Below, one piece after another: positions 1-13,108 of a DNA stretch of 64,000 nt. This stretch comes from Diphasiastrum complanatum (taxonomy: Eukaryota > Streptophyta > Lycopodiopsida > Lycopodiales > Lycopodiaceae), in the NCBI GenBank assembly GCA_029204225.1, contig CM055106.1, positions 19,538,149-19,602,148 of the forward strand. The letters run 5' to 3'. Under the pieces are notes generated by a model. The model had not been told where the DNA came from, ran no database searches, and worked only from the letters and a program-made list of their open reading frames with translations. The stretch's first letter is position 1. Each line of letters begins with the position of its first letter. Both the position numbers and the translations under genes were made by a program.

Positions 1-252
1 GGCAATGCACCCAAACACTCTTAGGTTCTTCACAGAAGGCTTAGAGCCTGTCCACACCTCGTGGGATGTCTTGCCTGAGAGGGCCTTTCTCGAACATCTA
101 TTCTGGACATAAGCTATAGTGGAGACAGCTTCAGCCAGAATCTCTTGGGCAACGATGCATGCGCTAGCATACATTTGGCAGATTCAACCAGGGTACGGTT
201 CTTCCTCTCAGCTAAGCCATTAGACTGAGGACTGTAAGGAGTGATGAATTTT
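1..252 (-). pseudogene. Ty1/copia integrase fragment
   Basis: Read on the minus strand this gives the end of a copia integrase core and the following linker: a PQSNGLAERKNRTL block carrying the catalytic Glu, a truncated FW..EAV block, then SHEVWTGSKPSV and the FGCIA block typical of this polyprotein. One base is missing at the FW/AEAV block (about position 150), so the two halves lie in different frames. The piece runs off the left window edge, so the RT half may lie outside. No LTR is visible at the right end, where homology stops near 252. It is a decayed copia copy, not a host gene. Confidence 0.85.
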
Positions 253-3250
<2,998 letters not shown>

Positions 3251-3505
3251 AAGCACCCAGTGTAAAGTGGATAATATGCTTTGTACAATTGATCTTTGGA
3301 CATGTACAACACATGCACCATAGGAGTTTGTCTATAAGCACCCAGTTTTAAGTGGATAATATGCTTTCTACAATTGATCTTTGCACATGTACAACACATG
3401 CACCATAGGAGTTTGTCTATAAGCACCCAGTGTTAAGTGGATAATATGCTTTGTACAATTGATCTTTGGACATGTACAATACATGCACCATAGGAGTTTG
3501 TCTAT
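3251..3505 (+). repeat. Three tandem copies of an 85-bp unit
   Basis: The unit begins AAGCACCCAG and starts at 3251, 3336 and 3421; the spacing is exactly 85 bp both times and copies differ by only a few bases. The array ends at about 3505, where the third copy reads TCTATAATGG instead of TCTATAAGCA. Both short minus-strand frames across it are repeats of the same peptide and not genes. Confidence 0.93.
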
Positions 3506-4762
3506 AATGGAGATGTAAATTGCATTTAACATTAAATATAACTCGTATAATTGCACAATTAATTTTTGGTTTTGATTGTGAGGCACCCATAAATTCCTAA
3601 TTGAAAATGGATTGCCATTGCTCCACTAGGTCAAAAAGAGGGCGGGCCACATGCCTCAGGCCACAAGCCCCTAGTCGGAAAAGGAGGTATCAAGGGTCAA
3701 AAAGGGGTTCACCTCCTCTTGTCATTGTTTAGTGGATGGAAAAAGAGCATGGCCTCTCCTCTCTTAGGTGTAAGTTGAATCACTGCCATGTGACACATGA
3801 GGTGGCAAGTACATTCTTTTGCTAGCTACGATGAATTTTGAGACATTCTCAACCCCTCTGAGGTGGACCTTGAGCTCTTACCATGAGACACACAAGGTGA
3901 CAAGTATCCTTGAGATAGAGCTTGAGTTGCTACCATGAGACACACGAGGTAGTAAGGATCCATTGCTACCCAAGCCCACCTTTTATTTTCACAACACATT
4001 TGCCCTTTCAAAAATGCATTTCATTTTAGCTTTTTCACAAAATGGTGCTTCACAACCAATCACATCACTTCTATATAAATGTACTTCATTTTAGCTTTTC
4101 CACAAAATAGTATTCAGGCATGATACCACATCCTTCCATTGGCACAAAACAAAAGGCACAAAGTAGTACTTATAATGGACAAGCAATTTGCGCTAAAGGA
4201 TATCTATTTTTAGAGTGGAATGGTGTCATGTTGAAAGTTGTTTGGATTTGTACTCTTTAGAAAAAATCATGATTGTTGGACGATGTTTCAAATTACATAC
4301 AAGGACCAAATCGTAATCACATACATATATGAATGCACACATATACATATAAGTGTATATACATACATGTGTGTAGACACAAACACACCACACGCACATG
4401 CATGCACACACACAGATACAATGCATAGATATGTTCAACACTTGAGGGTAGTTGTCATAAAAGGGCAATTTCAATAGAAAAGTTTATGCCTAGTTTTTGT
4501 TTTTTTGTTTTGCCAAGCAAGCAATTATAATGTCATAGATAATGGTAGACGTTTTTGGCAACCCTTCATGATATTGGTGTCCCCAAAGCAATGAATCAGA
4601 CCAAAATTGACCCTCAAAATTTTTCATCAAGAAATATGTTCATTTAGATGGCAAAGCCATATATGCAAATTGTCTCTAGAATTTGGCCCATCTCACAAGG
4701 CCATATCTACACATTTCAATTAATTAAAGTCTACAATGTCCAGCTAATTAAATGTGCTACAG

Positions 4763-4765
<3 letters not shown>
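3506..4765. other. Non-coding with small degenerate repeats
   Basis: Contains three degenerate copies of a ~70-bp motif built on CATGAGACACACRAGGT between about 3780 and 3960. A doubled ~65-bp unit with CATTTTAGCTTTT occurs at about 4018-4110. At 4318-4430 there is an alternating purine-pyrimidine stretch rich in CA/TA/TG. No gene was recognised. Confidence 0.6.
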
Positions 4766-4851
<86 letters not shown>

Positions 4852-4928
4852 TCACTCACTCACTCACTCACTCACTCACTCACACAGACACTCACACTCA
4901 CACTCACACTCACACTCACACGCTACTA

Positions 4929-4971
<43 letters not shown>
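4766..4971 (+). repeat. Compound CT / CA / CTCA / CACACT / CT microsatellite
   Basis: A composite array: CT run (4766-4812), CA run (to about 4847), CTCA tetranucleotide run (to about 4880), a CACACT-type hexanucleotide run (to about 4920), an 11-bp interruption around ACGCTACTAAA, and a second CT run (4932-4971). The neighbouring blocks share dinucleotides, suggesting stepwise mutation and slippage. Confidence 0.95.
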
Positions 4972-4974
<3 letters not shown>

Positions 4975-5593
4975 AGCATTTAAGCATGTGTGCACGACCT
5001 ATACTGCGGCCCCCTAAATTTGCACATATTACATTAGGGAGAGGCCAACCGGCAACGCCTGCCTCCCAGCTTCCTATGGGGGCCCATGCCTTACCCGTAT
5101 GGATAGGTGCTTGGGAATAATCTCTCGTTGTGCCATTTTTCCTAGGCTCCCAAGTAGGGGCGCCACATTTTTAGCGAGCACCCCAAGTGTCCCGAACAGG
5201 GGCGCCCACATATCTTGAGCAACTGCTTGTCCCTAGCAACAATGCACATCTGTCACGGGCAACAATGCCCACATGTCTTGGGCACGAGCAACCACGTCTC
5301 GAGAATCATTACCACTTTTCCTAGGCACGGACACATGCAACCATTTTTTCCCAACCACCGTGCTCTCTCGAACACCCACCCACACACACACAAAATTGTA
5401 GGCTAATTTCCAATTCTCCAAGTTGATTATGGGAGATATTGAAAATGGCTGTCCGATGACGTGGCACTTCGAACAACCATTTTAATATTATAATAATAAT
5501 AAACCTCTCCAAGCCAAGAGTCGACGTGGCATATGAAAAGAGAAGGGGGGGAGGGGGAAGATCTGTGTGATCCATGCACACAACGCACTCTAG
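4972..5593. other. GC-rich non-coding segment
   Basis: From about 5040 to 5320 the sequence is clearly more GC-rich than its surroundings and contains weak internal repeats around GGGGCGCC and GGGCAACAATG. Open frames on both strands carry no known domain. No RNA gene was recognised. Confidence 0.45.
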
Positions 5594-5596
5594 CAT

Positions 5597-5632
<36 letters not shown>
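5594..5632 (+). repeat. (GT)n microsatellite
   Basis: GT dinucleotide run with one early TTTG interruption. Confidence 0.9.
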
Positions 5633-5634
<2 letters not shown>

Positions 5635-6576
5635 ATCCATTACTTTAAGCATTTATCTCAATCATTTGTTAATAACCTTGTTTTACAAACTCAAACCACC
5701 TTAGCTGAGAGGAAGATAAAGAGTTTCCATCGGGTCATTACCCTCATATTTTGAGCACTAGATGGCTTGCAATGGTTGGTGTATTCAATACAATAGCTAG
5801 TTTCAAGCATGTATTTGGTTTGGTACTAATTGTGAAAATGTCAATTGAATGAACATGCATGGGATATTTATTTCATGTGTTTTTGAATATGCATTTTTGC
5901 ATTGGGCTTTAACATGCAAAGAGATAATGGCTAAAAGCCAAGCCAATAGGACAAAGAGAGCTCCAAATTGCAAGACCAACATAGAGATTAGTAATAAGTG
6001 AGAAGTTGCATCAAGCAATGAAAAATTTAGTGGAAAAGCTTTCAAGTAGAGAAAAATTAAAAAAAAAGTTCACAAGCTCAATATTATGGCATACATTGCT
6101 AGGTGTTTTGATCCCAAACTCATGGGTGTGTGATTTGAGAGATTTTTAAGCAAGCATTTATGCTTGGTTTGCATGAGCCTAGACATTTGATTTTCAATTG
6201 GTTTTGATGTGCTTAAATTTGATGATGCTTTTTAATTGGGTTGTCACATGTAGAGAGACCATGGTTAGGCAACATGCCAATAGGCCTAACAAGGTTGCAA
6301 AATGTGTAACAATAGAAGCTAGTGATGTGTTGAGTTGTAGTGGGCTAATTTTAAATCAAAAAATCTTAATCTTTTATGCTATTGGTTTTGGTTGGGTACG
6401 TTGGACTAGTAATTTTCTTTCATTCACTCAATGGACTAATCATTCAAAGTTCTGGGGTTTGGAGTTTGGACGTTCAAGAAAATTGCAACATGGCGGAGAA
6501 AAATATCCACAAGTGTCCACAAAATAAATCTGACAAATGAGATGTTATTTACTTGAAGATTAATTAATTTCACGTG
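5633..6576. other. Non-coding, nothing recognised
   Basis: AT-rich with short open frames lacking motifs. No transposon ends were seen. Confidence 0.45.
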
Positions 6577-6945
6577 TCTAATTTGCAAAGATTAGAGGAA
6601 AAAATAATAGAAACCTAATTGGCCATAACTACTTTCAATGTCTAATTTGCAAAGATTAGAGGAAAAAATAATAGAAACCTAATTGGCCATAACTAACTTT
6701 CAATGTAAGTAGCCTCCTCACCGATGTGATTAGAGGAAAAAATAATAGAAACCTAATTGGCCATAACTACTTTCAATGTCTAATTTGCAAAGATTAGAGG
6801 AAAAAATAATAGAAACCTAATTGGCCATAACTAACTTTCAATGTAAGTAGCCTCCTCACCGATGTGATTAGAGGAAAAAATAATAGAAACCTAATTGGCC
6901 ATAACTACTTTCAATGTAAGTAGCCTCCTCACCGATGTGGTTAGA
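6577..6945 (+). repeat. Higher-order tandem repeat, ~51-bp core with two alternating linkers
   Basis: A core starting ATTAGAGGAAAAAATAATAG and ending TTTCAATGT occurs five times. It is preceded either by linker A (CTAATTTGCAAAG) or linker B (AAGTAGCCTCCTCACCGATG). The order is A, A, B, A, B, with linker B again after the last core. Cores in the A-A pair are 64 bp apart. Core variants (ACTACTTTC versus ACTAACTTTC) alternate with linker type, so longer two-core units were themselves duplicated. A degraded B-like piece recurs near 6990. Confidence 0.9.
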
Positions 6946-7487
6946 GACTAATATTGGGTGAGTATTGATTCATATTATTAATACCAGCTCACCGATGTGG
7001 TTGGAGACTAGTATTGAGCGGGTATTGATATTTTTACTACCAACTGGGACCTAATATTATACTTTGTAAACAAATTTGATACCAATCAAGTATGTTTGTA
7101 AATTGATGAATGGTATCAACCAACCTTGGTATCAACCTTGGTATTGTAGTGGTCATAAAACCGGGTATAAAACCCGAATAGGAGAATATATTATTTTTTT
7201 TAAAAATTAGTTGTTTTATAAAGTGTAATATGCATTTAATGAAAATCTAACTTTTTTAAATATAACATGCATATGATTTTAAAGACCAATACTTTGTTGA
7301 TATCCACCAATGTCACCATCAATAATATTTATCACTTATGAAAATTTTGAAAACAAACTGAATATAATGTATTGGTAATATGTTATATTTGAACTTTTTG
7401 CCCCTAATCCAAGTATTTATATGTGCATTGATAGGCTAAATTCACAAAATCATATACCAATTACCAATTGAGTATGTTTTACATTAC
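6946..7487. other. Non-coding, AT-rich
   Basis: Begins with a degenerate repeat (CACCGATGTGGTT..GAGACTA twice, about 6931 and 6990), then AT-rich DNA with no gene signal. Confidence 0.5.
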
Positions 7488-7862
7488 CATTGTTGACACC
7501 ACCCGACCATTAGCATTGTTGATACCACCCGACCACCTATCTTTGAGACCATCCATAATATCACAAAATCATACACCAATTGGATATGTTCTACAATACC
7601 ATTGTTAGTACCTCCCAACCATTAGCATTGTTGATACCACCCTATGTTCTACAATACCATTGTTGATACCTCCCAACCATTAGCATTGTTGATACCACCC
7701 GACCACCTATCTTTGAGACCATCCATAGTATCACAAAATCATACACCAACTAATCATACACCAATTGGGTATGTTCTACAATACCATTGTTGATACCACC
7801 AAACCACTTATCCATAAAGACCATTTCTACAATACCATTGTTGATACCACCAGACCACCTAT
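7488..7862 (+). repeat. Degenerate tandem repeat
   Basis: At least six copies of a motif with ATACCATTGTTGATACC, interleaved with CACCTATCTTTGAGACC and ACAAAATCATACACCAA blocks. Copy length varies because blocks are lost or gained. Confidence 0.8.
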
Positions 7863-8579
7863 CCTTAGAGACCATTTCAATCTTTCGAAAGGTGAGAAGA
7901 CTTGCCCAACATGACCTTCAAGGCAGCCTTTTCGAAGGAACTTGGCCAAGTATATAGCCAGCCTAAAGGGAGAAGGGCCAAGGCCACAAAATCTTCCAAT
8001 TTCTTTCTTCCAAAAAAATTTTCTAGGATGTGTATAGGCTTTCCGGAATAAAAACAAAATATCGTCTGAAAGAAATCACGTAAAATTAAGGTGGCAGAAA
8101 CAAGTATTGTTTAGAGATGAGAACACTCCATTTTCTCTAGGATGTGTTTTAGACCTGAATAAAAAGAAAATAACGTTTAATAGAATTCATCAATGTGTTC
8201 AATGAAAATACAAATGATTTGAATGTTTTGCAAAACATTCCATATTTGAAAACAAGCCTGAAATCACTACAGGAAACAGAATTAAAGTTTATATGTTCAA
8301 TTTTAAGTAAAAAAATTGCTCAAAAGATTTCGTGTTCGTGAACAAGATTGATCTTCAAGAACAAGATTGATCTTCAAGACATTGTGTTCAGGCTAGAATT
8401 GATGGGAGTTCATGAACCCATAAAATATTTTCACTAGTACATCCAACTTTTGTTTCGTTCTTTTTTTTAAACTCAATAGCACGATATTCAATAGAATTCA
8501 CCTTTGTCTATAATAAAACTACAATTCACATGGAACATTGTACTCATAAAAGTCATAACGAGATTTGGAAAGTCAACAT
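7863..8579. other. Non-coding, nothing recognised
   Basis: A 19-bp direct duplication (AACAAGATTGATCTTCAAG) lies at about 8340-8378. No coding domain was recognised; the minus-strand frame at 7827-8057 has no known motif. Confidence 0.45.
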
Positions 8580-9235
8580 AAAAACAGTCAGTAGTGACTC
8601 CCAGGTTTTATTCACCACCTTTTCAGCTTGAAAGATTTTGAAGCCCTTACACAATAAAACTCCAATAAATTTTAGTAAGCTTACTTTACAAATGTTCAAA
8701 ACGTCACTGGCCTCAATTGAGTTCAGCTTGAAAGATTTTGAAGTCCTTACACAATAAAACCCGAGTATATTTAAAAACAGTCAGTGACTCCCAGGTTTTA
8801 TTCATCACCTTTTCAGCTTGAAAGATTTTGAAGCCCTTACACAATAAAACTCCAATAAATTTTAGTAAGCTTACTTTACAAATGTTCAAAACGTCACTGG
8901 CCTCAATTGAGTTCAGCTTGAAAGATTTTGAAGTCCTTACACAATAAAACCCGCGTATACTTGAAAGATTTTGAAGTCCTTACACAATAAAACCCGCATA
9001 TATTTTAGTGAGCTTACTTTATAAATGTTCAAAACTTCAATGTAAGTTCAGCTTGAAAGATTTTGAAGTCCTTACACAATAAAACCCGAGTATATTTTAG
9101 TGAACTTACTTTACAAATGTTCAAAACTTCAATGTAAGTTCAGCTTGAAAGATTTTGAAGCCCTTACACAATAAAATCCCAGTAAATTTTAGTGAGCTCA
9201 CTTTACAAATGTTCAAAACTTCAATGGCCATTGAA
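8580..9235 (+). repeat. Tandem/higher-order repeat downstream of the GASA gene
   Basis: A ~193-bp unit starting AAAAACAGTCAG is present at 8580 and 8773. Inside it and after it, a ~38-bp subunit (CTTGAAAGATTTTGAAG then YCCTTACACAATAAAA) occurs seven times (about 8627, 8724, 8817, 8912, 8960, 9051, 9143), with a second subunit TTTACAAATGTTCAAAAC between them. The array lies in the 3' flank of the minus-strand GASA gene and may supply A-rich termination context, but no poly(A) signal was assigned. Confidence 0.88.
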
Positions 9236-10026
9236 GTTATGACAAGCTCTCATTAGTCCAACAACCTTATCAAAAAAACACATTTCAAATGTGAATCTCG
9301 TTTCTTTATCAATACAGGATTAACAGAGCTCTGGATGCATAAAAGCTCTTACAAATCAACTCTTTACAGCTGCAATATAATTGTAGCGCACGAAGCATAC
9401 GACTTCTGAACAACTCAGCTTCATTAGATCTCGTTTCCTTATTATCAATAAAGGATTAACAACGAAGCTTTCGGTGCATACAAATCTCTCAGACGAAGCA
9501 TACGTTTTACAACAAGAAAGAACGACTTCATTTCAAAGGCACAACTGCAGGAATCGGTTCAGATGCATTAAAATCAACTTAAGCTAGCATGGAAAAAAGA
9601 ACCTCGGCGCTCTATCTAGTCCATCCGACTTTCAATCTCTTGATGTTGCAACTCTACGATATCACACAAAAATGTACGTCTTGTCCACAAGATTCACAAA
9701 AACTGTGGCAACGGAATTAGATTTCATAGATAACAAAATCCCAGTATGAAGCCTGTCAAAATTATTCTCTTTCCATGCTACACATTTAAGATCATGTTAG
9801 CACATACAATAGCGCGGTAGACATCAGATTGCTCCGCTATATATTGATTTAGCGTCTTCTGTAGAGTTTTATAAGCATACAGTAGGACAGTAAATAACGA
9901 CCAATGGATAACTCTCGATGAGCATGGCTATGACTTTCTAAGTTCATTTCTCTTGGAGTTCTTCAAAATATCGTAACAAGGACATTCGAGACAATGGACA
10001 AAGCTCTCAATGAAAAACTAGACTTC
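9236..10026 (-). other. 3' flank / probable 3' UTR of the GASA gene
   Basis: Sequence directly after the GASA stop codon on the minus strand. It contains two degenerate copies of a ~135-bp unit (about 9290-9425 and 9427-9530, sharing ATCTCGTTTC, AGGATTAACA and ACGAAGCATACG) and the exon-tail duplicate listed separately. The 3' end of the transcript cannot be placed by eye. Confidence 0.5.
9936..9988 (-). pseudogene. Duplicated scrap of the GASA last-exon tail
   Basis: On the minus strand this 53-bp piece encodes ECPCYDILKNSK, closely matching [12 protein letters not shown] from the end of the real last exon at 10023-10084. It has lost the final KCP codons and has no upstream GASA cysteines. 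It therefore looks like a short local duplication 86 bp downstream of its source, not a second gene. Confidence 0.75.
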
Positions 10027-11779
10027 TTAAGGGCATTTCGCTGTTCCTTTCGAGTTCTTCAGATTATCGTAACAATAACATTCGTCCTTGTGGCCACTAG
10101 TACCCGAAGGAACGCAGTTGCACTTGCCACAACAGATTTTACAATAGGTCTGACACCGACGTTGTCTTCCAGCTGCAGAACATCTTCCGTCACATAGATT
10201 GGAGCAATCTGCAAGAAGAATCGCAGTAAGGGGCAAAGAACAAGCTAGAGAATTTACGAATATCTTGCAAATCCATCCCGTTATGGTTACACGCTCAAGT
10301 AATAAGACTGGATAGTTATATTTCTTATTAGACAGTCTTTCAAGTGTGCAACTAATGTGCTGTAAGATAGCTCATCTTCTGTGGCTAATAGAATCACTTG
10401 GCTCGGTGATATAATTGCTAACAAGAGTGCAAAGCAATCGAAGTACCTACGCTCATCACATCTGAGATGATACTTACTGACAATAGTCGACGGGGTCGCC
10501 TGCAGCAGCACTCTGCCGTAGCCCTGAAGGGAAGAGGAAGTTCACAATGAGCACTTATTCCCAAATATATTCTATTATTGTGAATCCAAAACTGCAGCTA
10601 CCATGAACCCGGTCAGAATCTATTATCCCTACTTACAGACATTTAAGACACTCTGTTAAGAATATTGTGAATCCAAAACTGTAGCTACCATGATCCCGGT
10701 CAGAATCTATTATCCCTACTTACAGACATTTAAGACACTCTGTTAAGAATGTACTGGCACGTTGAACCTGTAGTCAGATTGAAAATCTAACCGCCATAGC
10801 ACCGACAACAAATGATACAACGTGACGCAATACCGCAGTTGTGCTTACATTCCAAGATTCTTCAACGGTGTCCAACATGCTTGATGCCTCTGCCGAGGGC
10901 GTGGGCGAACTCTGCAAAGCAAGAAAAACATCGGACGTAAATCCAACTAAAAACCAACTCTCTTAATAAATCGCTAAAGAAAAGATCGTGATATAACATG
11001 ACATGCACACAAACAGCTCAACCTCCATCGTTACTTGCAAAGGGACGAGTCTGCTAATATCCTATATATCTACGAAAATTTTCGTATTGTTACATTAAGC
11101 ATATGCACGGACAGAGAAGCCTCTGAAAACAGGTCATATTACATCAGTATTTGCAAAGAACAACTCTGCTAATATCCAATATATCTAGTAAAAAATTCGT
11201 CGCGTTACATTAAGCATATGCACGGCCAGAAATCTCTGAAACCATCGTAATATGAAATCACGTTCACGCTCAAGCAGCTCATTAACCTTTATCAGTATGT
11301 GCAAAGAACAACTCTACTGATATCTAATATATCTACGAAAATTTTGGTCGTGTTACATAAACATACGCACGGACAGACAAATTTCTTATAGCTAGCTTGC
11401 AAATGCTACGTAGGATCACCGCCGAATTTGCAAGCCAAACGGCAAGGATTTCGCTGATGATCAGTAGAAAAACAGACTAACTGGCAGGTATTTCGGTGAT
11501 AATTAGCAGAAAATGTGTAAATGGAATGGATTCCAGTGCTGATTACAACATAACAGAGCCAGCAGGTCAAAACAGAAGCCGAGAAACAGACTAAATGGCA
11601 GGTATTTCGGTGATAATTAGCAGAAAACGAGCAAATAGAATGGATTCCAGTGCTGATTACAGAATAACAGAGAAAGCAGATCAAAATATCAAAACAGAAG
11701 CCAATCTTACTTGAGAATGTAGCATGATCAGAGTAAATATGATCGCCAGAACAAGGTACAATGCTCCAAATCGAGCCAT
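10027..11779 (-). CDS. GASA/Snakin family cysteine-rich secreted peptide
   Basis: Four minus-strand exons give a 119-residue protein: 11711-11779, 10849-10911, 10478-10523 and 10027-10208. All three introns are GT-AG (donors GTAAGA, GTAAGC, GTAAGT) with pyrimidine-rich acceptors, and the frame runs through every junction. Exon 1 begins [15 protein letters not shown], a hydrophobic signal peptide ending near LHSQ. Exons 2 and 3 give a short variable Ser/Thr-rich linker. Exon 4 is the complete C-terminal GASA domain: twelve Cys in the family spacing, with CKICC, CVPSGT and terminal KCP. Family members are secreted or wall-associated peptides linked to gibberellin and ABA responses, growth, redox and defence; the specific role here is unknown. 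The start is the only ATG giving a signal peptide. No disabling lesion was seen. Confidence 0.95.
10577..10749 (-). repeat. 87-bp tandem duplication inside GASA intron 2
   Basis: Two nearly identical copies start at 10577 and 10664 (ATTGTGAATCCAAAACTG). They differ by a few substitutions, for example GAACCCGG versus GATCCCGG. The duplication lies wholly within the intron and leaves both splice sites intact. Confidence 0.93.
11036..11381 (-). repeat. Three degenerate copies of an ~80-bp unit in GASA intron 1
   Basis: Copies at about 11036-11116, 11152-11233 and 11299-11381 share GCAAAG, TATATCTA, CGTTACATTAAGCATA and GCACGG blocks. They are separated by unequal spacers that share ATATTACATC or CGTTCACGCTCA-like pieces. 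The repeat is intronic and non-coding. Confidence 0.82.
11471..11698 (-). repeat. 114-bp tandem duplication in GASA intron 1
   Basis: Copies begin AACAGACTAA at 11471 and 11585 and share GGCAGGTATTTCGGTGATAA and GATTCCAGTGCTGATTACA. The right end lies next to the exon 1 donor. A shorter, weaker relative (GCAAGGATTTCGCTGATGAT) precedes the first copy. Confidence 0.9.
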
Positions 11780-11910
11780 GATCAGACGATCGGTGTGCTG
11801 AATTTACAGAAATAGGCAAGGATCTGCGAGCAGAAGCCGATTACAGAACAGAAAAATCACAAAAGCTAACGATCCAAACAGCAGCTCCGACAGAGAAATA
11901 CGCCATCGCT

Positions 11911-11919
11911 CTTTATATA
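11911..11919 (-). promoter_or_regulatory. TATA box of the GASA gene
   Basis: The minus strand reads CCATATATAAAGAG. It lies about 140 bp before the ATG, giving a predicted start of transcription near 11885 and a 5' UTR of roughly 105 nt. Confidence 0.7.
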
Positions 11920-11948
11920 TGGATCGAGCACTCGCGAATAATCTCGAC

Positions 11949-12495
11949 CACTTGGATTTCCGACACGTGTCATAGTACACTTGGCCACTTTATAGCTGTC
12001 CATAAACGGAAACGTGGCACGATCTGAGCGTCTGTGAGTACATCCAACGGTGGAGGGCTATAGATGGTCCCTGCCCTTAAGAAAAGAGGCTGCCCATGGC
12101 CCATGCTTCTTTCCACTGTCGTCCCTTTTTGGTCCCGCCCCCCGATGGAGTTTAGCGGCACGGGATGTTTCACGCCCCCCACTTAGATTCTCGCCACGTG
12201 TTACTATGCCATTTGGAAAGATCTCAACGATTTTGCGATGCAACGTGGCGCGATATAAATACATCTTAAAATAACCAATGGCATCGGACTAAAGAACCAC
12301 AGTGTCTCTAAGACACTGCCTCGGCCGTCTGTCCGTGGCTGTTCCCGTACCTTTTCTCTTAAAGACACGATCTCCTTTACATCGTCACACTTGGATGCTT
12401 GCCACGTGTTTAGTCTGCCACTTGGATCCCTCCGAAGGACTTACTACTACCACCCGACCAAATGAGATTGATCCAACGGTGGAGAGATTAAGATC
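11949..12495 (-). promoter_or_regulatory. Triplicated promoter module with G-box/ABRE cores
   Basis: Three related segments begin at about 11949, 12179 and 12388 with CACTTGGAT or CACTTAGAT. Each then carries a CACGTG core: 11964-11969 (inside the palindrome GACACGTGTC), 12195-12200 and 12403-12408. Copies 1 and 3 share the exact 14-mer ATCCAACGGTGGAG (12042-12055 and 12471-12484). Copies 1 and 2 share AACGTGGCRCGAT. CACGTG is the known binding core for bZIP/ABF and bHLH/PIF factors, which fits a hormone- or light-responsive GASA promoter. Copy 2 also contains a plus-strand TATAAATA (about 12254-12261), but no plus-strand gene follows it. Confidence 0.75.
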
Positions 12496-13108
12496 ATAGC
12501 GTGCCGGGGCGTGCAATATACGAGCTTGGGCGTGACTCAGATTTTACTGCGCTGCTACGTCCGTATACGAGCGCCAGCAGGAAATACAGCAAAAGTAAAT
12601 TTGGTTTTTACTGACGCAGATTCCATGCAAGCCCAGGGTAAATAAATTCGTTACCGTAGAATTCCTAGAACACCCTCATGTACTTGTTTTATTTTTTAAT
12701 TTTTCGTACTTTAATTTTTTCCCCAAAAAATCTTTATTTAATTTTTTTATTTTCCGTATTTTTTTTTTATTTTTTCTATATTCTATTAATTTTCCGCCTG
12801 AGGCTTAATAAAATCGAATCGCCGGGAGATCACGCCGCGGTAATTCTATCTGTCCGCCGGCGGCCGGCGACAGTGCCACGTCCGACCTCGAATTTCGAAG
12901 CTTGGCCTGAGCTGGAACCATCGGAGCTTACCGGCCGGGAATTTTTTTAACGGTCGGAGATATTTCCTTAGTATTGGAATTTACTGTGGCCAGCCAGGCT
13001 GGTGAAAAGAAAGCGAACGGCCATGCCTGACATGAATGAAACAGTAGATTTTCCAGCTGTGAACAGTGGGTGGTAGCTTGTACTCAACTGAAAGGGTCCA
13101 AAGTATGA
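12496..13108. other. Upstream non-coding DNA
   Basis: Includes a T-rich stretch (about 12685-12790) followed by a GC-rich patch (about 12815-12950). No gene was recognised. It may hold distal promoter sequence of the GASA gene. Confidence 0.5.

Noticed and set aside
3251-3505. CRISPR-like array
   Set aside because: Direct tandem 85-bp units without unique spacers; a minisatellite in a plant genome.
5040-5320. Possible structured RNA or rRNA piece in the GC-rich segment
   Set aside because: No recognisable rRNA or tRNA core; GC-richness and weak repeats alone are not enough.
9994-10197. Plus-strand open frame over the GASA last exon
   Set aside because: Antisense shadow of the conserved cysteine-rich exon on the minus strand.
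11406-11819. 137-codon minus-strand frame rich in Cys/Ser/His
   Set aside because: It reads a different frame across GASA exon 1, its donor site and the 114-bp intronic duplication; the repeated peptide simply mirrors the DNA repeat.
12042-12055. Mitosis-specific (MSA) element reading of the repeated 14-mer
   Set aside because: It contains the CCAACGG core but mismatches the flanking consensus, so the motif is reported without assigning a factor.
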